A DNA stretch of 41,136 nt from Paraburkholderia nodosa DSM 21604 (GTDB taxonomy: Bacteria; Pseudomonadota; Gammaproteobacteria; Burkholderiales; Burkholderiaceae). The notes under the pieces were generated by a model. It ran no database searches, was not told where the DNA came from, and was given only the letters and a program-made list of their open reading frames with translations. Every line of letters starts with the position of its first letter. The stretch's first letter is position 1. The translations under genes and the position numbers were made by a program. Positions 35,316-41,136 of this stretch are shown here, one piece after another. Location: NCBI RefSeq assembly GCF_000519185.1, contig NZ_JAFA01000055.1:195-41330 (forward strand), given 5' to 3'.

Positions 35316-36229
35316 GAGACGGTTTCATAAAGGCTGTTAAGTTCGCTGAAGAGTGTTCCAGCAGATCAAGCAACAGCCGAGTTTGAGGAATGCTTCGTGA
35401 ATGTCTGCACGACGTTCAAAGCGAATGCGTAGACGGCGGAAGTTATGCAACCAGGCATGTGTACGTTCGACGACCCAACGGACTTTTCCAAGGCCGCTAC
35501 CGTGCGGGTGGCCGCGCCGCGCGATGCTGGTGGGGATGTTGCGCGCGTGAAGGATGCGTCGGTACTTGTCATGATCGTAACCGCGGTCGGCGTAGACACG
35601 GCCGGGACGACTCAACGGCCGGCCGCGCACGCCGCCAATCGGCACGATGGCTTCGATGAACGGGATCAGTTGGGTGACGTCGTGACGATTGGCGCCGGTC
35701 AGGATTGCCGCGATCGGCGTGCCGTTGGCGTCGGTGGCAATGTGGTGTTTGGAACCAGGTCGCGCTCGATCGGTGGGGTTCGGGCCAGTTTTTCGCCTGC
35801 CCCAACCGCACGAATCGACGATGAGTCGACGACGACGCGGGAGAAGTCGATCTTCTCGGCCGCTCGCCGTTTCTCCAGCAGCAGTGCGTGCAGTCGATCC
35901 CACACGCCGGCTTGCTGCCAATCGCGTAGCCTGCGCCAACAACTGACGCCAGAGCCGCATCCCATCTCCGCTGGCAGATCTCGCCAGCGGATGCCAGTCT
36001 TCAGCACGAACAAGATGCCGGTCAGCGCAGCGCGATCCGGTACCGGCTTGCGGCCCGGATGCTTGAGGCGGCGTAACTTCGCCGGTGGTAGCAGAGGCTC
36101 GATCAGTGCCCACAGTTCGTCGTTGATGATTGGTTTGCCCATCTCCTCGATCCTGTTGTCACAACGATCGAGGTTAACAGGTTGCGTTACGGGTTAACAG
36201 CCCCTACGAGCTCTTTTTGAAACCACTTC
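35316..36229 (-). mobile_element. IS5-family (IS427-like group) element, copy B
   Basis: 914 bp with inverted repeats GAGACGGTTTCA (left) and GAAGTGGTTTCA (right, read inward), flanked by a TAA duplication (35313-35315 and 36230-36232). Same family and orientation as copy A. It lies between nifN and nifX with its transposase antisense to the nif operon, so it could block nif transcription into nifX-fdxB-nifQ unless a promoter reads outward. Confidence 0.93.
35337..36142 (-). CDS. IS427-group transposase made by -1 frameshift (OrfA/OrfB)
   Basis: OrfA starts at ATG 36142 (MGKPIINDELWALIEPLLPPAKLRR) and ends alone at 35699 (147 residues). The catalytic C-terminal part (HHIATDANGTPIAAILTGANRHD, VYADRGYDHDKYRRIL, WVVERTHAWLHNFRRLRIRFERR) is in the -1 frame and ends at 35337. 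The frames meet around a run of five A on the coding strand (35789-35793, GAA AAA CTG), a likely slip site. All expected motifs are present, so this copy may be active. Confidence 0.8.
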
Positions 36230-36281
36230 TAAGAGAAGGGTGTTACATGCCGTAACTTGAACTTTATGAGGAGACCAGCGC

Positions 36282-36971
36282 ATGAAGATCGCATTTGCGA
36301 CACAGGACAAAGTGCACGTCGACGCTCATTTTGGCTGGGCGAAAAGCATTGCGGTCTACGACGTGACGACGGAAGAGCATACACTTTTACAGATTTTTGA
36401 TTTCGGCGACAAGCTGGTGCAGGACGGCGATGATGAGAAACTTGCGCCGAAGCTCGAAGTGATCCGCGACTGCGCGATCTTGTATGTCGCGGCCATAGGC
36501 GGTACTGCGGCTGCGCGCGTTGTAGCACTTAATGTCCATCCAGTGAAAGTGCCGCAGCCGTTGCTGATCGAAGAAATTCTAATCAAGCTGAGCAGGGTTC
36601 TGAAAGGCTCGCCGGCTCCGTGGTTGCGCAAGAAGCTCACCAGGGAACGTGGCAGATCGTACGATTTTGCAGGGGACGATGAGTTGCCATCTGGCCAAAG
36701 CCGATCTTCGAGTATGGCGGTTCATGTTGCCAGTGACGCCTGTAGTGCGTCGTCCGATAAGGAGGGCATGATGAGTAACGATTCGCGGGAACTTAAGACG
36801 CGCCTGAAAAAACTCAACTCGTTGGCCACGCAGGCGAAGATGGATCTGCACGATCTGTCAGAAGAACTGCCAACGGGTTGGGAGCAGATAATGGTAGTCG
36901 CGCAACGCTGTCACGACGCGCATGCCGCGCTGATGCAGGCACGTCAGACCGCAGTTTCGGCTTCCGATTAA
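36282..36971 (+). CDS. nifX: NifX fused in frame to a DUF683 (CCE_0567-type) domain
   Basis: 229 residues; ATG 36282 with GAGGAG nine bases upstream. Residues 1-120 are NifX: MKIAFATQDKVHVDAHFGWAKSIAVYDVT, KLAPKLEVIRDCAILYVAAIGGTAAARVV and GSPAPWLRKKL. NifX is a carrier of FeMo-co precursors. After a low-complexity linker, residues 164-229 (MSNDSRELKTRLKKLNSLATQAKMDLHDLSEELPTGWEQI) match the small DUF683 protein usually encoded by its own gene in nif clusters. An AAGGAGG lies just before this part, so it may also be translated alone from 36771. The DUF269 gene often found between the two is not in the window. It follows an IS that separates it from nifN. Confidence 0.88.
   Translation: MKIAFATQDKVHVDAHFGWAKSIAVYDVTTEEHTLLQIFDFGDKLVQDGDDEKLAPKLEVIRDCAILYVAAIGGTAAARVVALNVHPVKVPQPLLIEEILIKLSRVLKGSPAPWLRKKLTRERGRSYDFAGDDELPSGQSRSSSMAVHVASDACSASSDKEGMMSNDSRELKTRLKKLNSLATQAKMDLHDLSEELPTGWEQIMVVAQRCHDAHAALMQARQTAVSASD
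36759..36773 (+). promoter_or_regulatory. Internal ribosome site within the nifX fusion
   Basis: AAGGAGG at 36759-36765 stands five bases before the in-frame ATG at 36771. A full Shine-Dalgarno at the exact domain boundary suggests the second domain was, and may still be, started as a separate 66-residue protein. Confidence 0.7.
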
Positions 36972-36986
36972 ACTTCGGATCTCCAA

Positions 36987-37295
36987 ATGAGCCATCTTTT
37001 TAGTGTGATACTCCCAAGCGGAGAGGTCTGGATACCTCGCTTTGTAGATTCACTCGATGAACAAAAATGCATCGGTTGCGGGCGATGTTTCCGGGTGTGT
37101 TCTCGCGGCGTACTTCAACTGTTAGGCATCGATGAAGCGGGCGATCATGTTCCACTGGATGATGACGATGAAGACGAGGACGAGCATGAAAGGAAGGTCA
37201 TGACGATTGCGTATCGAGGTCTCTGCGTTGGCTGCACGGCATGTGCGAAGATATGCCCGAAAGGATGCTACACACATGCTGCGGCTCAAGTGTGA
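36987..37295 (+). CDS. fdxB: Nif-specific ferredoxin III, 2[4Fe-4S]
   Basis: 102 residues. CIGCGRCFRVC and CVGCTACAKICPKG each give C-x2-C-x2-C-x3-C, enough for two [4Fe-4S] clusters, separated by a highly acidic loop (DDDDEDEDEHE). This layout and the place between nifX and nifQ fit FdxB (ferredoxin III), thought to supply electrons for cofactor synthesis or nitrogenase. Starts 15 bp after nifX. Confidence 0.92.
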   Translation: MSHLFSVILPSGEVWIPRFVDSLDEQKCIGCGRCFRVCSRGVLQLLGIDEAGDHVPLDDDDEDEDEHERKVMTIAYRGLCVGCTACAKICPKGCYTHAAAQV

Positions 37296-37311
37296 GCAAG
37301 CGAGGATTCCT

Positions 37312-37878
37312 ATGGATTACTACGCGGCGTTAATGCGCTATGCGAGAAACCCGGACGACTTGACGGTGCTTGCGGTCGCCGGTGTGCTCGCAGCCGCGGT
37401 CGACGAAGGCGGTACGGAAAGATTGCCTATCCCCGGACTGGATGCCGAGGAGACACACTGGCTGCTTGCTCGCTGGTTCCCCGATGCTGAGAGTTCACTG
37501 GGCCTTTACTTTGGCGCGCCGGCTGCAGATTCACAACTAGGACCGTCTTATGACGACATCGATCTTGTAACGTTGTTAAAGACACACGCCAATCCGGGGG
37601 CAGGCACAACGACCGAGATCCATTGCATTTCTCACGCACTGGCCTGCGCTTGCGCAGGCAAAAAACATTTGTGGCAGGAGCTACGCCTTTCTTCGCGCGG
37701 CGAATTGTCGGCGCTTCTCGAGTACTGGTTTCCGGCGCTTGCTGAAAAGAACGTTCACGGCATGAAGTGGAAGAAGTTTCTCTACAAGGAACTTTGCAGG
37801 AGCGAAGCGTTGAACGTGTGCCGGGCCTCAAGCTGTGGGGAGTGTGCGGAATATTCTAGTTGCTTTGGGCCGGAATGA
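37312..37878 (+). CDS. nifQ: Molybdenum-processing protein NifQ
   Basis: 188 residues from ATG 37312, with GAGG six bases upstream; an earlier in-frame ATG at 37276 would overlap fdxB. The C-terminal CRASSCGECAEYSSCF gives C-x4-C-x2-C-x5-C, the NifQ metal-cluster motif, and HWLLARWFPDAE with YWFPALAEKNVHGMKWKKFLYKELC are family blocks. NifQ carries molybdenum to the NifEN scaffold. Last intact nif gene in the window. Confidence 0.94.
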   Translation: MDYYAALMRYARNPDDLTVLAVAGVLAAAVDEGGTERLPIPGLDAEETHWLLARWFPDAESSLGLYFGAPAADSQLGPSYDDIDLVTLLKTHANPGAGTTTEIHCISHALACACAGKKHLWQELRLSSRGELSALLEYWFPALAEKNVHGMKWKKFLYKELCRSEALNVCRASSCGECAEYSSCFGPE

Positions 37879-38042
37879 TTTTGCGGATCAGTGGCGACTC
37901 GGATCAATATAGATATATTTGATGCCTTCTTCTAACGGTTGCAGGATGAATCACGTAATGTGTGTGATGTGGTGCACAGTACGGCGAGTGATATGAATCA
38001 AAAACGATTAGGAATATTAACGTTAGTCTGCGGGGAACAGTT

Positions 38043-38249
38043 ATGAAGAAGTTAAAGAGGGTGCTCTGTGGTGCTCTGATGGTCGCTGCGCTGGTGGCGG
38101 CGGCGGCGCTGGCTTCTGCTGCCTCGGAAAAGGAATGCGCGTGGCTAAACGCGGAGAGCCTTTTAGAGAGTTTTACCGTTTACTGGTGGCCCGGCGGGGG
38201 GGGGCCCTATGTGGTTCGTCAAGCGGCTGGGGCTGACTTGGGTTCGTAA
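38043..38249 (+). pseudogene. Truncated secreted protein of unknown function
   Basis: ATG 38043 starts MKKLKRVLCGALMVAALVAA, a clear signal peptide ending near ALASAAS, followed by only about 20 own residues before the frame runs into the IS110-family element near 38185. The remaining codons to 38249 are IS-derived. I do not recognise the protein. The preceding 164 bp after nifQ carry a TGT-N10-ACA at 37963-37978, but no -24/-12 promoter that I can find. Confidence 0.55.
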
Positions 38250-39339
38250 AAGGTGCCGTCTCGCAGCATGGCGAACAGGACGTCGCAGCGGCGCCGTGCC
38301 AGTGCGATGAGCGCCTGGTTATGCCGCTTGCCCTGCTGGACCTTGCGTGCGTAGTAAGCCCGTGAGACGGGGTCTCTCAAGGCGGCGAAGGCCGCTAGAA
38401 ACAATGCCCGTTTGAGCACCTTGTTGCCGCGTCTGGACGGATGCTCGCCACGGATGGATGAGCCTGAGCGCCGGGTAACTGGTGCGAGGCCAGCGTGGGC
38501 CGCCAGGTGACCTGCCGAAGCGAATGCTTTGTGCGCGACCTCGGTGAGGAGTCTTGCGGCGGTCCTGACGCCGACTCCAGGCATGCTGGTCAGGACCGGC
38601 CAAAGAGGGTGAGCAAGCACCAGCCGCTCAACTTCGGCGGCGATTTCGTCGCGCTGTTTGCGCAAGGAGGCGAGCTGCTGGGCTAGACGGGGCATGACGA
38701 TGGTGGCGGCCTGCGTCCCGGGCACGATCACGGCCTGTTCACCCAGTTCAGTTGGCAAGCGTCTTCTCGCTGGTTGCTGCAAGCGCCGCTGGAGACGAGT
38801 AGCGCTCGAGTAGATCAAGCACGGCTGGATGGTCGAGGCGCGGTCCGAGAACGCGCTCAAGTGCGGGATGAATCTGGGTGCGCAGGCCGTGAATGCGGTT
38901 GCTGGTTTGTGTAATTTGAGCGGCGAGATCGTCGTCGAAGCCGCAGAGCATGGTCAGCTCGGCGAGCGGCTCATCAGCTAACCGAAGCGAGCGCAGTGTA
39001 TGCGGCATCGAGCGGGCGCCCTCGGCGATGATTGTGGCGTCGCGGGCGTCTGTCTTGGCTTCACCGGCATGCAGGTCAGCAATGCGGCGCATCGCCAGTC
39101 CGGGCAGATAGGCAACCAGAACGCCTTCATCGCGCGCGCCGGCCACCGGCAATGCGCCAATGGTGGAGGGCTGGTCGACAACGAAGAGAAGGCGGCCATG
39201 CACCTTGAGTTCGGCGATGAGGGCGTGCAGTTTGGTCTCGTCGTCGGGCGCCCGAATTGTGCGAGAAGGGCTTCCATCACGTTGAAGCCGACGCAGTCGG
39301 CCGGGTGCAGCCGGCGCAGCTTGGCAAGGAGCTTTTTAG
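38186..39339 (-). mobile_element. IS110-family element, decayed and truncated
   Basis: Carries an IS110-type transposase broken over two frames and cut at its 5' side, where an IS701-family element begins. IS110 elements lack clear terminal repeats, so the 3' limit, placed near a run of G at 38193-38201, is approximate. Confidence 0.75.
38219..39240 (-). pseudogene. IS110-family transposase remnant
   Basis: The N-terminal part (LHALIAELKVHGRLLFVVDQPSTIGALPVAGARDEGVLVAYLPGLAMRRIADLHAGEAKTDARDATIIAEGAR) has the DEDD-type aspartates. The C-terminal part (LTSMPGVGVRTAARLLTEV, LAAHAGLAPVTRRSGSSIRGEHPSRRGNKVLKRALFLAAFAAL) is the transposase_20 domain. The two lie in different frames that overlap around 38748-38860, so a frameshift separates them, and the true start is missing. 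Not functional. Confidence 0.88.
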
Positions 39340-40840
39340 TCGTACTGTGTCACATAATTAGTTGCGCGCTCTATTGTCGCAGAGGAAGAGAGCCATCGTT
39401 GCATGAGTCTTTGTCCAAGCAGGATGCGCAACGTAGTAATGGAGTCAGGAACGTGACGTTGAGCGCGCTGGACCGCCCCGAGGGATGTAATCGGAGGGAA
39501 GGGCAGGCAGCGCGCGTTTAAGGAAGTTTTTTTTATCGCGTCCATCTGATTGCATTCTGAGTCGCTGAGCCATCAGAAACCCATACGCAGCGATACTCAG
39601 TGTGGCGTGGTGGTGGAAGCCACGCCAGCCTCGTCCTTCGTAATGACCGAGCCCGAACTCCTGTTTCAGGTCCTGATAGTCGCGCTCGATGCGCCAGCGC
39701 ATTTTGGTCACGAACACAAGCTGCTCAAGTGTCGCCTCCTCGGGGGCGGTAGTGAGAAAGTATTTGAGCGGCTCCGTATCGCCATCGGGCCATTCAATAA
39801 GCAGCCATTCTTCGTCACAAACGGTGCTTCGCCAAGTGTCGCGATGTGCGGGACGAACCCGTACAGCGGCAAAGCGTGAGGAAAGTGCCGCGTTGCTGCC
39901 TTCCCGCCAGGTTACGGATTGCCAGGCGTTAACGGGTAATTGCATGGCCAGTTCCTTCACCGCGATCGGTTCATGGCCGGGCGCACGGCGCAACAAAGTC
40001 GGTGGCTTGCCGCGCCCGCTCCAGGGCTTGGGCGGAAGCGGCGCCGTACCTGGCGCCCACACAGAGGTGACCGACCGGATCCCTACCGCGTACAACAAAC
40101 CCAATTCAGTTACGCCATCCCGGAAAGCGGTTTCGTCGCCGTACCCAGCATCGGCCAGCACGATGCCCGGCGCAACGTCGGATGCTATAGCCTCGCGAAG
40201 CTGGTCCAGCGCAATCTGCGGCTTGGGCTCGAAAGCCAGATCGTCGGGAATGCCAGCGCGACGGGCACGTTCCCGGTCGTCAATCCATTCCTTGGGGATA
40301 TACAATTGCCAGGCAATCGGCAAACTGCCGCGTTGCGTCGCGATCGACAGGCTCACGGCGACCTGACAGTTGTCCTGCTTTCCGAGCTGCCCACAGTACT
40401 GACGTGCCACCCCGACCGAATGACGTCCCTTCTTTGGAAAGCCGGTGTCGTCAATAATCCAGTAGTAGCCGCTTTCTTCAGCAGCATGTGCGTCTAACGC
40501 GGGCATCACCCATTCGCGTATCCGCTGCAAGACCGCATGGTCAGACCAGTCTGCCTTGGCCACAAAGTGGTGGAGTGACTGGTGTTTCGCGCTCGCGTGA
40601 AGTGGATCAATGTGCGCGGCCATCGGCTCGACGCTCTTGTGCGACAGTGGCAATAACAAACCCGAGCAGTAACCCTTGAGGCCGGCATGACGATCGGCGT
40701 GCCCTAACGCATGCCCCAGATGATTCAGATATGCGTCAAATTCGTCGGCATCTTCTCTCATCGCGATCGCCTGAAGTCTGTATTATTCAATGGTACTAGG
40801 TATCGCCTCGCTGCGAGTTTTATTTTGTGACACAGTAAGA
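39340..40840 (-). mobile_element. IS701-family insertion sequence, apparently intact
   Basis: About 1.5 kb with 15-bp inverted repeats TCNTACTGTGTCACA at both ends (39340-39354 and 40826-40840). It holds one intact transposase gene. The flanking 4-mers are TTAG (left) and TTAT (right), similar but not identical, so a clean target duplication is lacking. Left flank is IS110 debris, right flank a TPR-like gene. Confidence 0.85.
39445..40761 (-). CDS. IS701-family transposase
   Basis: 438 residues, full length. WIIDDTGFPKKGRHSVGVARQYCGQLGKQDNCQVAVSLS carries the first catalytic Asp, VLADAGYGDETAF the second, and the MRWRIERDYQDLKQEFGLGHYEGRGWRGFHHH segment the glutamate; this is the DDE pattern of the IS701 family. 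No frameshift or stop, so it may be active. Confidence 0.95.
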   Translation of the reverse strand: MREDADEFDAYLNHLGHALGHADRHAGLKGYCSGLLLPLSHKSVEPMAAHIDPLHASAKHQSLHHFVAKADWSDHAVLQRIREWVMPALDAHAAEESGYYWIIDDTGFPKKGRHSVGVARQYCGQLGKQDNCQVAVSLSIATQRGSLPIAWQLYIPKEWIDDRERARRAGIPDDLAFEPKPQIALDQLREAIASDVAPGIVLADAGYGDETAFRDGVTELGLLYAVGIRSVTSVWAPGTAPLPPKPWSGRGKPPTLLRRAPGHEPIAVKELAMQLPVNAWQSVTWREGSNAALSSRFAAVRVRPAHRDTWRSTVCDEEWLLIEWPDGDTEPLKYFLTTAPEEATLEQLVFVTKMRWRIERDYQDLKQEFGLGHYEGRGWRGFHHHATLSIAAYGFLMAQRLRMQSDGRDKKNFLKRALPALPSDYIPRGGPARSTSRS

Positions 40841-41136
40841 TTATGGCAACCGCGCGTTCGCAGCGGCGAACGCTGATAAAGGCCAGCGCCTTCAGCGTGA
40901 AGAGCCAAAAGCGTGCCGGTCCAGGAATCGTGAAATCTGTGTCGCCTGGCTGTACCGCACACCAGTCAATGTCAATTGACGCTTCCCGCGCTGCAGCTGT
41001 CAAAGCCTTGGTTGCAACTTCCTTCGCCTCGCCAAGCTCGCCCCGGTTCGCGTGAAACTTGTATAGCAGATAGTAGGGTGGCAGGCAGCGCGGGTGACAA
41101 AGAACGGCGGTCCACAATGCAGCGGTAACATCGTCA
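40758..41136 (-). pseudogene. TPR-like protein gene, truncated by IS701 element and window edge
   Basis: Open frame entering from the right edge. The readable part includes LWTAVLCHPRCLPPYYLLYKFHANRGELGEAKEVATKALTAAAREASIDIDW, with the spacing of a tetratricopeptide helix pair, then GPARFWLFTLKALAFISVRRCERAVA. At 40840 it runs into the IS701 element, and the last 27 or so codons to 40758 are IS sequence. TPR-like proteins of this kind occur in some nif regions, but I cannot name it. Its start lies outside the window. Confidence 0.6.

Noticed and set aside
24603..36229. Composite transposon formed by the two IS427-like copies
   Set aside because: Each copy has its own, different target duplication, so they inserted independently.
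37963..37978. NifA site TGT-N10-ACA before the truncated secreted gene
   Set aside because: No -24/-12 promoter follows it; a chance match within a TG-rich tract is likely.
1..41136. tRNA, rRNA or riboswitch genes
   Set aside because: I saw no convincing tRNA, rRNA or known riboswitch sequence on either strand by eye; a dedicated search could still find small RNAs.

Overview
The window is a 41-kb piece of a symbiosis region from a nodulating, nitrogen-fixing betaproteobacterium (a 'beta-rhizobium', Burkholderiales; Paraburkholderia/Cupriavidus-like). The basis is a nod gene set in the order nodB-C-I-J-H-A-S-U-Q with a divergent nodD, nif genes (nifA, nifE, nifN, nifX, fdxB, nifQ), high-GC codon use and a dense load of insertion sequences typical of a symbiotic plasmid or island. 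The species assignment is inference.

Layout. 1-402: end of an IS256-family element. 509-4991 (minus): iaaM-iaaH plus a carboxyltransferase gene, an apparent operon for auxin synthesis through indole-3-acetamide, preceded by five perfect copies of a 14-bp repeat. 5479-8366: two dead insertion sequences (IS3 family, IS5 family). 8558-23443 (minus): a long colinear series led by a nod box at 23639-23687 - nodBCIJHASUQ followed by an RND efflux set (NodT-type outer-membrane protein, adaptor, pump; compare nodT/nolF/nolG). 23695-24603 (plus): nodD. 24603-25500: IS5-family copy A. 25466-28726 (minus): a three-gene cassette of unknown function (heme-oxygenase/TenA-like protein and two ATP-grasp ligases) with a divergent LysR regulator (29183-30115). 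30562-37878 (plus): nifA, then nifE-nifN, IS5-family copy B, then nifX (fused to a DUF683-type domain), fdxB and nifQ. 38043-41136: a truncated secreted protein gene, a dead IS110-family element, an intact IS701-family element and a truncated TPR-like gene.

How it fits together. NodD, with plant flavonoids, should activate the nod box in front of nodB. NodA/B/C build the acylated chitin-oligosaccharide core, NodS methylates and NodU carbamoylates it, NodQ (APS kinase only) makes the sulfate donor PAPS for NodH, and NodI/J export it; the RND set may add a second export route. NifA is of the oxygen-sensitive type (C-x11-C and C-x4-C) and should drive the sigma-54 promoter at 32388-32403 in front of nifE, whose products with nifN, nifX, fdxB and nifQ make FeMo-cofactor.

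The best candidate for something undescribed is the LysR / heme-oxygenase-like / ATP-grasp / ATP-grasp cassette wedged between nodD and nifA. It looks like a small peptide-like or amide natural-product pathway, and one of its ligases has lost recognisable metal-binding residues.
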